The notes beneath the pieces were generated by a model. That model was not told the DNA's origin and searched no databases. It saw only the letters and a list, made by a program, of their open reading frames with translations. From positions 1,302,001-1,366,000 of the forward strand of contig JARKIF010000015.1 of NCBI GenBank assembly GCA_029378245.1: a DNA stretch of 64,000 bases. The letters run 5' to 3'. Numbering within the stretch: position 1 is the stretch's first letter; every line of letters begins with the position of its first letter. The translations under genes were made by a program, and so were the position numbers. Positions 1-11,014 of this stretch are shown here, piece by piece. Origin of the DNA: Roridomyces roridus. Its lineage: Eukaryota; Basidiomycota; Agaricomycetes; Agaricales; Mycenaceae.

Positions 1-894
1 GTCATAACCATCGAGGACTCCATTGGGCTCGGAAGACACGTCGTGCCGGCTGCAAACATCACCGCCTGCGTGTACACCGCTCTGCACAATACGATTACGG
101 GCTCTGCTACCACAAATGCGGACCATGAATCAGCGCGTCAATTTCTGGTCCGAATCTTCATCTTCTGGACTTTGAAACTCGTTGACAGAGGAGCGCCCAC
201 GAGGCGAGAACGCGCACACCTGCCTGATCTTTTGCGGAAAGAGGGTGTCATCGATCTTCTCGCCCTGCGAAGCTTCGTCGTCCTCTTTGTGGCCCTCAGC
301 AGGTCCTTGTACAAAGACTCAGCAGTCGACCAAGGGCTGCCCTTGTCTGATGACATGACCAAAGAGTTGTCCTTCGCCTGGAAGCAGGCCCACGCCATCG
401 TGAAGCACGTCGAGGCGTCCTACAACTTCGAAGTCTCGTCGCCTGTGAACCAGGAGGAGGATGCCGATAGTGCCGATATTCCTGACAACTTCTCGGCGGC
501 TGCGAGTGTAAGTTTCTCCTCCGTTTGCTCACCCTTGGCTGATGCGAGTGCTTAGTCTTTGCTGGTGAACATGGCGGCGTCCATGTATTTCTACCTGGTC
601 GACGAGTACGACGAGAAGCGCAAGGAAAAAGATGGGTTCACGCCATCGGCGTTCTCTCTCCGGTTGGGCCAGAGCCTTGCAATGTTCGACCGTCACACGG
701 AGCTCGGTGAAGGCGAGCTCTTCGTAGACTTGTCCGACGACACTGCCAAGGAGTCCACTCTCATGCAAAAGTTTGAGACCATGATCGCGGTCGAGGACGA
801 AGACGAGCCCGATGACCAGAGTGGTCCTGCGCCCATGCTTGTGCTTTGGGACGAAGCCAGCCTGCCGTTTGTATTGAAATCAAAAGCTGAATAG
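1..894 (+). CDS. JmjC-domain protein, 3' end (left inverted copy)
   Basis: This is the last part of a JmjC-type protein whose start lies left of the window. The frame is open from base 1; exon 1..507, a 48-bp GT-AG intron 508..555 (GTAAGT donor, TTAG acceptor) and exon 556..894 ending in TAG. The visible protein starts just after the segment that would carry the iron ligands; those are visible only in the copy at 23900..28463. The tail is acidic (EDEDEPDD near 800). JmjC proteins are Fe(II)/2-oxoglutarate dioxygenases, often histone demethylases; many agaric copies are lineage-specific and of unknown substrate. Every base I compared is the reverse complement of 23900..24793. Transcribed toward gene X at 1351, the same order as in the other copy. 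Confidence 0.65.
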
Positions 895-1350
895 ATAGAT
901 ACTTGTACTATGTATATTTCCCTGCACTGCGAAATCGAAATCGTACTTATTCTGATTTGAAATCTTGACCTGTTATCAACTTGATCTAACCCGCTTGCTT
1001 GTGGCATTCGACGACATGCAACGAAGCGTCATGAACTTCCAGAGACCTGCTTTACGGCGCCGCACAAGACAGCAGCGCAAGCAAAGTTTTCATCGCTGTG
1101 CGTGTGTTCATTGTTCCATCCCAGAGCCAGCTAGCGCGCCGACGCCAGACATCGGACCCTGCCTGGCGTCTACATGGACAACAAATCTATCCTCCTTACT
1201 TTCCGGCGATGTGGCAAGAAGCTCAGCATAGGCTCGCTTTGATTCACATCGCGCCACGGAAAATAACCTCGAGACTAACGAACGCAGCCTCCTGTCGGGA
1301 CCCGAAAGAGGTTCAACTAGCTTCCTGTCACTCCCCACGACCACCGCACA
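895..1350. promoter_or_regulatory. Intergenic region between JmjC gene and gene X
   Basis: The 456 bp hold the 3' UTR of the JmjC gene and the presumed promoter of gene X. I see no convincing long frame, no TATA box of note and no repeats. It is inside the inverted duplication, so the same region is present at 23444..23899. Confidence 0.4.
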
Positions 1351-4051
1351 ATGTCGATGAGCAGCGACCTCAGTGGAGAGACATTTCCCGACGTCTCTTC
1401 GTCATCCGCTTCGTCTTCCGACTCGGAGGAGGAGGTGGTCTTCTCTATTCCGCCCAAAAAGAAGACGCACCACAAGGAACGGCACGACGAGGAGGCGGTC
1501 GCTCCGGCCAAGAAACCGACGCAAAAGAAGGGCAGCACCAAAGAGAAAAAAAATTTCAAGCCGGAGGAGATTACGAACATGATACAAGTGCGCGGAAGTT
1601 TCCACACTAACATCCTCGTCTTGTGGAGCCTGACTTGCAGTTCTCGCAGTTTTTAAAGGCCAAGCAGCTTCAAGCTGAACGCTCCGTTAAAGAGGCCGCT
1701 CGAGCGGCCAAGAAATCCAGTAAAAAAGCCCCCGAGGAAGCCGCCACGCAGCGACGGCCGACCAAGGGAAGCAAGAAAAGCGTCGGCAAAAATGAGAAGG
1801 ACAAAGTTGTAGGGCGCACGAAGAGCGCCCGCAACGAGGGAGCGCGCTTTGACGGGGAAGATGTTGACGGCTACAGGGAACATCTGCTGCCAATGGCCAA
1901 GTCCTACGCCCCTATGAAGTATGGATGGCCAAACCGTTCTCACTTCGGCACCCGTTACACCGAATACGTCGCGAAGGAGGCATATCTCGAGATCTTGACT
2001 TCAGCTGTCCGCTCCAACTCTTACCACGCGGAGGACGTCGTCGAGTCGCAAGAGATGACGGATCTCATTATCTCTTCCCTGCACGACCATGTCCCTTCAA
2101 AATTCCATCGGCTTTTGCGCAAATACCCGCCTTTCGGCAAAAACGTGAGTCGCTCAAGGCGTTATTTTGGCTCAGCTGAATCTGTGTTCCAGTTCTTGCG
2201 TCAAGTCTCCGGGCAACGCTCGCAAGATGTGGGCAAGGCCAAGACTCATTGGTTGACCCTCCTTCTTCAGTCCGGTTATATAACGAATCCGCTGGACCCA
2301 CAACAATTCAAGGATTTGCTGAGCTTCCGGTCCACCTCCGACGAGGCAGCCAAGATCGTTCACGACAATGTTCCACCGTTTTGCTTCGATGATCCGGCTC
2401 ACGGCAGTGTGGATGGACTCCTTTTGAGCCCGCCGCTTGTGAAGGTATGTGTGTTCTGGCATCATTGAGAGTTCTCCGCTCAACGGGCATCAGCTCGCTC
2501 GCTGCTTCCTAAATGGTCCCGCAAGCATCAGGATCAGCGCTGAAGGTCCCAAGAAGCCGCAAGCTTCTACCCTCGCTGATCTGTGGAAGATCGACCAAAT
2601 TTCGATTGCATATATGGCCTATGTCATCAATATTGTGCGTTTTTTATAGCCCATCCACGGTATTCAAGGCTTTGACGGTCAATTGGGAACAGGCTGACTT
2701 CGAGACCTATTGCGCGGCTTCCGGTACCAGAGAACCCTTTACTCCGCGCGGTTCCAAGTCTGGGATCAACTGGCAGCATCGGTACAATGTCATCCGGTAC
2801 ACCCTCGAGCGTTTTGCCGCACAAAACAAGCTGCTGTTCGAGAACGCGGTCAGGTACTGGAACAGCGAAGTGTTTGGCGGGAACAAGAAGTCGGGAGGGG
2901 TAGCGACCGTGACGTCGCGCGACGCTGAGGAGGATCTGGACGAGCTCTTCGGTGCCATCAGTCTCAGAGGACGGGAGTATCGTAGGTATTTTGCTTCGGC
3001 GCGTATGCAAGCTCCTTAAACTTCTACAGCTCACTCTGCTCCGGTGGAAAGGTCAAACGCGCACCTGGTGACGTTTGGTGAGTCTTTATTTTCCTGGCCA
3101 TTCAAGCATCTGAACCCTGCAGTAGAAGGGTTCCAGCCGTCCCTCTCATCCCCGATGGTCCCCAAGGCCAAGGCACCGTCCAAGACGAAACGCCCGAGCC
3201 AACCGCTGCCTCAACTCGAGCTCCGCAGCGTGGACAGCATGTCCGTCTTGGCCGGCTTGGAGCTGTCGCCGATCCAAAGCACTAAGAAGACCCGGAAGCT
3301 CATTTTCCCCCCGCCCCAGCCTGGGTTCGTGCCCGTGCCAAAGAAGACTCAGAAGTTGGTGCTGCCGGCGGCCGCGTCTGTGCCTTTGGTCGAGCCCCAA
3401 GTTGCCTCCTCCGCGTCCATGGTCGTGAACGATCAAGACGAGGATCTCAGCCCTTTCCCCGTCCGCACCGCTGCCCGGCGTAGAACCCCCGCCATCGTGA
3501 CGTCTGATGGCGAAGAGTCGTTCCTAAACGTCGCTGTGGGATGCAACTCCGAGGAGCAAGAGAAGGAGAAAGATGGCGAGGGTGACGGCGTCATCCACCC
3601 GCCGGAAAGCTGGGAGACAGACCTGGTCGATGATGTCCGCTCAGGTCATGTTTTCCAGTCGTCGCCGCGTCGCGAAACTCTTTCCCTCATTTCAAGCTCG
3701 GGTGGAGGCCACAATGCCGCTGTTCTGCAGGATCCTGTAGAAGAGGGCGCCGCTCCAGCTGAAGCCTCTGCCCAGCAAGAAGAAGCCGCTTCAGCTGCGC
3801 TCCCCGTTCCGTCACTTCCCCCCGCCACACCCAAGGCAAGCGATGGACTATGGACGTCCCCACGCAGGACCGTCGCACGCATCCTGAAGGACAATGCGTT
3901 CGACGAGGTCGATCGAAAACTGGGGCCGCAGTCACCGCCACCGCCTAAAAAAAAGGTTCGCCGCTCACCTCAGAAGCGACCCAACAACGATGTGGCCGAC
4001 AACTTTACGGGTTGGCGAGCTGGGCCAGAGGAGGAGGACGGGAACGAGTGA
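1351..4051 (+). CDS. Gene X: lysine-rich/acidic nuclear-type protein, unknown function
   Basis: A seven-exon model fits: 1351..1587, 1641..2144, 2193..2444, 2494..about 2639, about 2640..2981, 3030..3077 and 3123..4051, with introns of 45-53 bp. The N terminus is serine/acid-rich then lysine-rich (PPKKKTHHKE, alanine/lysine runs); the middle (about 1860-2980) is a globular part with no motif I can name; the C terminus is disordered with PPKKK near 3950, so nuclear location is likely. Between exons 4 and 5 the frame shifts at a run of six T (2640..2645); removing one T joins the frames, and no ordinary intron does. The same run is in the inverted copy. Function is unknown; it might be a chromatin- or DNA-associated protein. 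The copy at 21602..23443 lacks the C terminus. Confidence 0.6.
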
Positions 4052-4710
4052 ACGATTGCCCAGTAAATTATTTTCTTGGATTTCTACAGAGCGATATTGT
4101 ACAGTTGAGAGGAAATATACATTGCGTTTCTTGTATTGTACTTCTCGATATCAGCAGATAGTAAGCGATAAATGTCATTCAGAAAGACATGTAATAGGCA
4201 TTGCGCGTCGTTACTGCATGGCGAACGGCACAACGCGGTCCGAGAGCGAGACACAGCAACTAAAGGCCAAAAATTATCGACCACTCAAGACATTCGAACA
4301 AGAACGCACCCTATCGTGCCCAGTGTGCCGGACCACGTTGCCCGGGATGCTGGGACTCCAACGGACGACTCGGAGGGATACGAAATTCTGGAACCGCGAC
4401 TTGCGCAAGCTTCGAGTCGTGGAGCGCTGGAATGCTCCGATGGAATTCGGTGTAGAGCACGGAGAGGTACCGTGGCGGCGGCGAGGTACATGACGGCGTA
4501 CCCTCGATTTTTGTGCCTTTCACATTATGATCCAATGGAAGGTCCGAATCGTAGGCATGCGCGCCGTTTAATTATCTTCGAGATTTCCATGGGCAGTGCA
4601 GGTAACGAGAGGAGAGAGCAAAAGACGAGCATAGCGAGTACAAGGAGAGACAATGCATAGAAGTCTGAAAGCATTCTAGTAGAGTAAAGGAGGGTCCAGG
4701 ACGTATGCTA
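4052..4710. repeat. Remnant of a duplicated segment, related to 56332..57450
   Basis: Bases about 4165..4320 resemble 56332..56520, and about 4335..4610 resemble 57135..57450. The second location has about 600 bp between these two blocks, carrying a small gene (56508..57135) that is missing here. I see no functional gene in this stretch. Confidence 0.7.
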
Positions 4711-5115
4711 TTACTTGAGTAACATCTCCGTAGCAAATTGCTCCAGTATCGCGTACAGGTCCTCGTCGTCCATGATGGTTTCCCTTGCGCTCTCATACTT
4801 GACGAGAAAGTAGCCGCGGTCCTTGCGGGTCAACGTGCGACCTGAGACACGAAGACAAACAAGGTCATCGCCTTCCCGGACGCGGAAGGCAACACCCAGC
4901 AGCTCCTCAGGGTGCTTTTTGAAGTGTCGGACCTGAGCCAGGGATATGGGTGAAGAACGATGTCCGGAAAGATCTTCGCTCGTGAAGCTATCAGACCTCA
5001 GCCTGTCAACCCCAGGAGCAGCCAATGGGTGCTGAGGAGCTGGGACGGATGCATTTGCATTCGCTAGACTGTTGGCTGTTAGGGAGTGAAAGGAATTCGC
5101 AGAATGGGATGGCAT
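4711..5115 (-). CDS. Hypothetical protein, 134 aa
   Basis: A single open frame from an ATG at 5115 to TAA at 4711. The N-terminal third is low complexity (Ser, Asn, Pro, Ala); the C-terminal half looks globular, with alternating charged and hydrophobic residues and an acidic helix-like end (MDDEDLYAILEQFATEM). No domain recognised. The upstream gene on the same strand stops at 5117, one base before this ATG, so the two may be exons of one gene rather than two genes. Confidence 0.5.
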   Translation of the reverse strand: MPSHSANSFHSLTANSLANANASVPAPQHPLAAPGVDRLRSDSFTSEDLSGHRSSPISLAQVRHFKKHPEELLGVAFRVREGDDLVCLRVSGRTLTRKDRGYFLVKYESARETIMDDEDLYAILEQFATEMLLK

Positions 5116-5116
5116 A

Positions 5117-5552
5117 CTAGTGCGCGCATCGTATCTTCATAGCCTGCCTGAATGCAGCGTGGTTTCTGAGCGCCAAAGCCTGCAGTTTCCTCTGCGCGAT
5201 TGTCATGCAGTTGCTCATGACGCGGTAGCGGCTGTTCACGGGCGTGAGTGGCACGATCAGAACGATGAAGGCCAAGGACCTACTCCCAGACATCACGAGA
5301 GGTTTCGGGAAACTTCAACGCTTCGTCCTCGAGGTCGGCGAGATCCAGCGTGCTCAGCTCACGGTACCGGTGACCCGACCATTGTGTATGAATGTCGCGG
5401 ACTGTCGCGATGTGAGTGCGCAAAAATTCTAGGTGGCCTTCCGCCAGGGTTTCGAGGCGGATGACCGCGTGGGCAACATCGTGCGCGGATTGGAGCTGGG
5501 AACGGCTTAGCTGGGTGCGTCGCGAAGTTGCTCGCTGTGGGTGTGGCATCAT
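5117..5552 (-). CDS. Small helical hypothetical protein
   Basis: ATG at 5552. Exon 1 runs to about 5280 (… KFPETSRDVW), followed by a GTAGGT donor and a CAG acceptor about 50 bp on, then an exon ending in TAG at 5117..5119. The product is about 130 aa, mostly predicted helix with many Arg and Gln. No domain recognised. It may be fused to the frame starting at 5115 by an additional splice. Confidence 0.4.
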
Positions 5553-6485
5553 TGAGCGTGGATGTGGTTTGAAACAAGCGCTGTATCGTCTTGTTTGCCT
5601 TTCAGGTCCTCATCTCGCTCCCAACTTAACTCCGAGTCCGAGCACTCAAATCGGCAGCACAAACAAGCGACTAACTTATTCATCTCCCGCATCCTTCTCT
5701 GTCCTGTCCCTCCTCTCTTCTGCACGACATGCTCAACGATGACAAGGAATCGGTGCCCACTCCGCCCCACTCGGTTCCCATTTCTCTGAGTTTTTGTTGT
5801 TACTCTGCCAGCTCCGCGTTGGGCCTTACTCACGAGCAACAGGCCCGACTCTGCAACCTACGAGGGACACGGGACCCTTTACAATCATAATGTATACGGA
5901 CAAGGCGCGGATGTCTCCGCTTCGGTCGTATCCCGCAATATCATGCCCCCTCGTAGGCCTCCCCGTTTGCGTGGAGGAGCAGCATTTCAGTGCATTTTCC
6001 CAGTCTCAAAAGTGTATCATAACATTCTACAGCCTTGCGGAGAAAGCAGGGGGGAGCGAACGAGCCGGCGAGGTTACTAGTTGATATGGAGCAAGCACTC
6101 GTCTACGCACACTCTGTGTTGTAAAGCCGTCCAGTCGCTTGCAGTCGCATTTCGTTACCGCTATACTATGATCCTTTGGCTCTCTCGCACCTTCTCGACG
6201 CGTGTCCAACCCTTTCAGCCGGCTAGTTCGCTTCCTCCTTCTTCTCCGCGGCGCTCCGCCCCCTACGCCCGCGTCGTTTGCTCACACCAAGTACCCATTT
6301 AGTATTCCTCGGCCCACCCATGGTCTGCGAGCAGTACGACCTCCGCGAGGCCTTGCGCGAGAACGACGCGCGCCTCGGGCGGCGGGCGGGAAGGCCAGGA
6401 GATGGACTTACTTACATAGCTCACTGTTGGCCTTGCTGGAACACAATAACTCCCCGTGAACTTCAAAAGACCTGCTACATTCAAT
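5553..6485. other. Region with no supported gene
   Basis: About 930 bp with only short overlapping frames on both strands. I see no repeat or RNA. It may contain the promoter of the gene at 5552 and the 3' region of the MYND gene. Confidence 0.4.
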
Positions 6486-6959
6486 TCAAGATATCTCACT
6501 TCTGCTCGTCATCGTCGACCTACTCCTCCTCGCTGCTGCTGTCTTCGCGCCAGAATCCCCGGTCCTGGAACACCTCTGTGCACGCCTCAACGGCCCAGCA
6601 TTAATTAGGTGCTGGAAGGACTCACGGCTCAAGTTGGCGCACTCTTCCCGGTGCACAAGGGAGTCCACCCTCTCGCAGACGGGTGAACAATAGAAGGCCG
6701 TTTTGCAACGGCGGCATGGTCGCAAAGGGTGTGGAACCTGCGCGCGAGTTTCACCCCGGAATGACCGCTACTGGGTAGATGGGCTTACCTCCAAGGAGTG
6801 GTCGAGTGCCGACCCGCACTAGGGAGCAATGAGTGACCAGGGACTGTACAGCGACCTCCTACTCACCGATGTACAAACAACCGCAGCGGAGCCCCCTATC
6901 CACCGCTCCGCGTGAACTGCGAAACGCTCAAGCGCACCAAGGAGGTGGAGCTCACCCTG
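6486..6959 (-). pseudogene. MYND-type zinc-finger gene, 3' part (broken by element A)
   Basis: Minus strand. The frame 6725..6486 carries C-x2-C, then FYCS-x2-C and HREEC, the second half of a MYND finger (protein-protein interaction zinc finger). Upstream, the sequence from 6957 to about 6875 is open in a frame reading GELHLLGALERFAVHAERW and ends at a GTGAGT donor, so it looks like a coding exon. It is cut at 6959/6960 by the end of element A; the upstream part of the gene resumes at 10243. Whether the two parts still give a product is doubtful. Confidence 0.55.
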
Positions 6960-7540
6960 TAGTCCCATTATAATGTGCCCTGGTCCGCCCACAAGTACAC
7001 GTTACAATGTGCACCCTGCCTTTCCACGGGTGGTGCACATTATAATGCCCACCCACCCACCAGACGAATGTGATCCTACCGGCACTCCGGCATCTTTGAT
7101 GCAGGTGAAATATGATACTTCAATTGTTTTTCTATTAAAATGACTACCCGGCTGTGCCTGGAGGAGTGATATACATCATCAGAGATCAATGGCACCTCAA
7201 ATCGGTCCACTGATCAAAAAGCACACCCGGCACAATTGTTACCATCATAATTGATGTGATGCATCAAAAAATTAAAGTTGTAGAGCGGCTCAAGAGCTAC
7301 ACAAGCTGTCAACAGGTGTTTTAGCTCAAAAGGCTTGGTTGGCCTGAAAAATGCAAAATACTTTTCCAAACCAGAGTCTTTTGATCAAGTGCCACTACAG
7401 AGGGTGAAAAAAGCCATGTTCCACTGATTTGATCTGCTCTGCCGTGAGTAGAAAGTGGTTGAATGGATTGACACTAGGAGGACAGGCCCTGTACACACGC
7501 CACTACTACTGACCCAGTCCCAGAATGTTTTGTACAATGT

Positions 7541-7626
7541 CTCCTTGGTCTAGTTGTACGTTCCATCCTTTCTACTTACCCTTTTTGTCTGAAGGTCCTG
7601 GGTTCAATCCCCCAGCTTTCCCTTTT
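7541..7626 (+). ncRNA. tRNA-like module, left arm of element A
   Basis: Pol III internal promoter pattern: A box TGGTCTAGTTG at 7546..7556, B box GGTTCAATCCC at 7601..7611, followed by CCTTTTTTG as a possible terminator. The T-arm can pair CTGGG with CCCAG around TTCAATCC (8-nt loop). No clear acceptor stem, so it is tRNA-derived rather than a working tRNA gene. Confidence 0.65.
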
Positions 7627-7755
7627 TTGCCGTCCTTTCACAATGAACACTTTGCAATTGCCCTAGGCATCATAAGATGCCTGAATAATGCCTTGAAACC
7701 CACCGGAGCTCGATGTACTTCAAGTTTTTAATGACTTTGATCCCGACTTCCAATT

Positions 7756-7815
7756 GTAGCCACTACGCTTTTGTCCCAAAAAGGAGATTTTCGACTTGCT
7801 GGCCTCCCTTGGGTT
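7756..7815 (+). repeat. Conserved internal box, left arm of element A
   Basis: GCCACTACGCTTTTGTCCCA followed by AAAAGGAGATTTTCGAC. The same box is at 12311..12375 in element B and, weaker, at 15379..15421 in C, always about 140-160 bp inside the tRNA-like module. Inverted partners are at 9300..9345, 13859..13905 and 16920..16975. Confidence 0.7.
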
Positions 7816-9299
7816 TCCATGTGAGCCTAGGGTCAAAAGTCCTCCCAAGGATATTTCTCTCAAGTCATTGGTATGTTTTGGTAGCCATTCCAGCTTCCAG
7901 TGACACTCAGGTATGCCTGTAATTGCTGAACTAGGCTCTCTTGGGTTGATCTCTTGATATGACTTTCATTTTGGCTGCTTAATCGTGTATCTCTACCTAA
8001 AATGAGTACCTCCAGTACTAGAGATGACCTCAAAGCAATGTGCCCACAGTTCCATGCTTTGAAGGTGAGATGTGAATGAATCAATGAAAATCCTGATTTG
8101 GCTGCAGGTACTGATAATGTTCATGGAACCCATGATCTCAGGGTTTCTGTAGTTGATTAGAGACCGATCTATCCATTTTGACTTGCTTTTCACTCAAGAC
8201 TATCCAACAGACCAGGGTAATGTTTGATAGTGTCTGGACAAGTATGTTGGCCACATGGTGCATTGCCTGGATTTTACTAGGTGATACTATTATCTCAGGA
8301 GACATTTGGGAGTTCAAAGGGAGGCTTCAAAGCCAGAGATCACTGAGGGATGTACTCAGAAACATGAGTTTCATGGACATACATTTTCTGATCAATTCAG
8401 TAATGGGGCACCAAGAAGATGTGGTAGAGCCGTTTTGAGACTGAAAATGGATAGATGGCATTCAGAGCGTTCTAAAAATGTGTTTTTTCATTAGATTTGG
8501 CCAAGAACCGACAGAGTTTTGTTCAGGTAGTCACCGAGCAAATGGCCAAGATTTCACTCTACAACCAGTGCATCCAACCACCCATACAGGTCCAACTTCC
8601 TCAGTTTTCACTTTGGATGGGTACATTGGCAATTAATATCATGTTCCATCTCTGTTTGAGCCCTTGATTGTGGGTACACAACCCCCCAGACAGGGAACTT
8701 TGGGGATCAGTGCAAAATGATGCTGCCTGAATCTCAAGTTTCCCTGCCTCAATGTTTTATTTGTAAGGTTATAGTGGTGTTTTAGACCCATTAAAGACTC
8801 TTTAGGCCGTAGGATTCACCACATGAGTTATATAAGAGGAGGAATGGTGCAGAGTGGACTTTTGCCAAGTTATGGCACAATCTCTCTGGAGTGACATGCC
8901 TGTGTGAAGCTGACTTTAAATTCGAGTTTTGAGAGTATTTGGGCATCCCAGAACTCCTGAGATCACACAGAATACTGCCTCTATCAACACAGACCAGAAA
9001 ATCACTGGCTGGGTTGATGCATCTTGTATTCTTCCTCAATGGTCTGTGTCCTTGGTATGAAGCCACAGGGTTCATCCAATCATATGTGAAAACCCCCAGG
9101 AGTAGTGTGTAAAGGATTGAAGAATGATAGCAAATGGTATGATGAATTGATAAAAGTGCTCTCTGTTCAAGCCATACAGTCTCCTGGTCATGTGCTGTTG
9201 CCCTCCAATGTGAGCCAAAAGATGTAGAATCTATCAAAGAAGAATTAGTGAGCAGCATGCAACCCAAAATGCGGAGATTTCTGCTTGAATTCCCTCAAA

Positions 9300-9345
9300 A
9301 ACGCGAAAATTGCCTTTTTGGGAAGAAAGCGTGGTGGCTCCTGTC
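9300..9345 (-). repeat. Conserved internal box, right arm of element A
   Basis: Read on the minus strand it gives GCCACCACGCTTTCTTCCCA then AAAAGGCAATTTTCG, the inverted partner of the box at 7756. It sits about 150-165 bp inside the right tRNA-like module. Confidence 0.7.
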
Positions 9346-9487
9346 AATCAAGGCTCTCATCAAACCCCGAAGTTGAAGCATTGCACAAGTAATGGTCACA
9401 TTGAGGATTTGCCTGTCATTTACAAGCATACTGACTGCCTGGTGAGGCAGAATTGAAGGCACAGGGAGGGAAAGAAAGAAAGAAAAA

Positions 9488-9576
9488 GAAAAAACATGCA
9501 CCGGGGATTGAACCCGGGGCAATAAGAAGATCTGAGTCAAATGGGAGGAGGGACACAACCAATACACTACAGCAGA
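9488..9576 (-). ncRNA. tRNA-like module, right arm of element A
   Basis: On the minus strand: A-box-like TAGTGTATTGGTTG, then a perfect T-arm (CCGGG, loop TTCAATC, CCCGG; 5-bp stem, 7-nt loop) and a run GTTTTTTC directly after it. This is the most tRNA-like of the set. It faces inward, mirror image of the module at 7541. Confidence 0.7.
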
Positions 9577-10242
9577 ATTATAAGGCATGAGTCCCAGAGC
9601 TTGTGGTGCTGGCTGGGGCTGTTTATCTGAACCGTTCCTTGTACCCGGGAAATATTGTGATCACAAATGTTGATGGGCATCAGTATTCCCTTTCAAAGGT
9701 TGAACCAGTCATATTTGTTGTGTATTCCTTGATGCTGGCTTTTCCCACAGTATTTTGCATTACATGGGCTAAGCAACCATTTTCAGGCACAAGTATAAGA
9801 GAGCTTATGTAGCCCAGAGCAGGAGCTATAAATTTGATCTACATCATTATTTGATGGCCGATGCGATGCAAGTTGTTTTTTGCACCTGGATTGATCAACA
9901 ATTGATCCTGGAGTGATATGATCCCGGCAGTAGATTGATGTCATCAGCTATCAGCTGACCTGACTTTGATTGAAGATCATCGGATTTTGATTTTGATATC
10001 CATGCCCCGTGAGAATTGATTCCAACATGTAGCCCACTGTTCTCTGTAATTTATTGCACATTTTCAATAAATATACAGTTAACAGTCCTGCCGGGATGCC
10101 GGGGGTGATGAGAATATACCTGGCTGGTGGGGCCCACTGCCGGGTAGAGTGCGCATTATAATGTGCACCAGGGGTGGAAAGGCAGGGTGCGCATTGTAAC
10201 GCGCACTTGTGGGCGGACCAGTGCACATTATAATGTGACTAC

Positions 10243-10596
10243 TGGCACTGGTGGGAGGTGGTCGGACTGCTCCTGGAATTCATCGCCGAGGAATGCCACG
10301 TGTTTCCAGCCTTCCGATGCGAGTCTTTCGTGCAGTATCTTCACCAACTGGGGATTGCGGCAGATCGCGGCCACGGCCACCTCGACCTGAGTGCGGACGT
10401 ACGTGGGGAGGAGGTGCTCGGCGAGTACGCGTCGCATGGTAAGCCAGAGCCCACTGCGAAGGGCGACCTCATAAAGCACGGGCTGCTGCCGTGCCTGGTC
10501 CAGTATGGTACTGAGGTTTGCGACTTGCATGACCATGGCGGGCAGGTGCGCAAACGGGAGCGGGTTGGAGCAAGCAAGAACGACACTAACGACCAA
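10243..10596 (-). pseudogene. MYND gene, upstream exon (other side of element A)
   Basis: Minus-strand frame with a helical, leucine-rich composition typical of the part before a MYND finger (MVMQVANLSTILDQARQQ). It is open up to the edge of element A, where the reading PPVPVV runs into the repeat. No ATG at the upstream end (the frame begins after a probable splice acceptor near 10586), so more exons must lie upstream, possibly including 11015..11452. The gene continues at 6959. Confidence 0.5.
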
Positions 10597-11014
10597 GGTT
10601 CGTCGGAAGCTTTACATAAATGGCGCAAGTTTAGCGCTCGAAGTAAGAAGGGTGGCGGCTATAGACATGGCCCATGGGGTGAGGGCACCACTCACTCGAA
10701 GAATACAAACCCCATTTTGGCGTACGTACCGCCCTCGCAGATACCCATTATTAATTTAAATACAGAACTCGAGAAGAATCGCGGACGCTACTGTTAATTT
10801 GTTCGCTGGAATATGCTATTGTGGTTCCACCAGCATCTCCTCTTGGGACGTCTCCAGGATAACAGCACGTAGTAGTGCACCAAACCTCCAAGAACGTGTT
10901 CAAAAAACCTCGCCCTTGTCGCATGGCTGCTCCATCCGCACCTCCGCTACCTGTTCAACTGTTCGGCTACCCGACAACAGCCTACTCCATTCTCGACGAC
11001 CCCAAAGTCGTCAG

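Larger units (their letters stand above)
1..3192 (+). repeat. Left arm of large inverted duplication
   Basis: Bases 1..3192 are the reverse complement of 21602..24793: position x on the left pairs with 24794-x on the right. Segments checked at both ends and in the middle match base for base, and all frames translate identically. The arm is cut by the window edge, so its true length is unknown. It ends inside the last exon of gene X: after CAAGACGAAACG at 3181..3192 the left copy continues as coding sequence while the right copy changes to unrelated sequence. Confidence 0.93.
6960..10242. mobile_element. Element A: 3.28 kb TIR element with paired tRNA-like modules
   Basis: Terminal inverted repeats of about 95 bp: 6960..7055 matches the reverse complement of about 10144..10242 (GTAGTC, then CATTATAATG words, then GGTCCGCCCACAAGT). 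Flanks offer only a 3-bp duplication (CTG), so the target size is uncertain. Inside there is no transposase frame; the longest frames are under 160 codons. It carries tRNA-like modules at 7541..7626 (+) and 9488..9576 (-), and an inverted pair of conserved boxes at 7756..7795 and 9300..9345. Element B matches it in the same orientation over much of the interior (for example about 8360..8460 with 12914..13010), so both descend from one ancestor. Probably non-autonomous. Confidence 0.85.

Noticed and set aside
7541..7626. Functional tRNA gene
   Set aside because: A and B boxes are good but no complete acceptor or anticodon arm can be paired, so I keep it as tRNA-like.
8790..9270. Protein-coding gene in element A (158 codons)
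   Set aside because: The aligned part of element B does not keep the frame; conservation is at the nucleotide level only.
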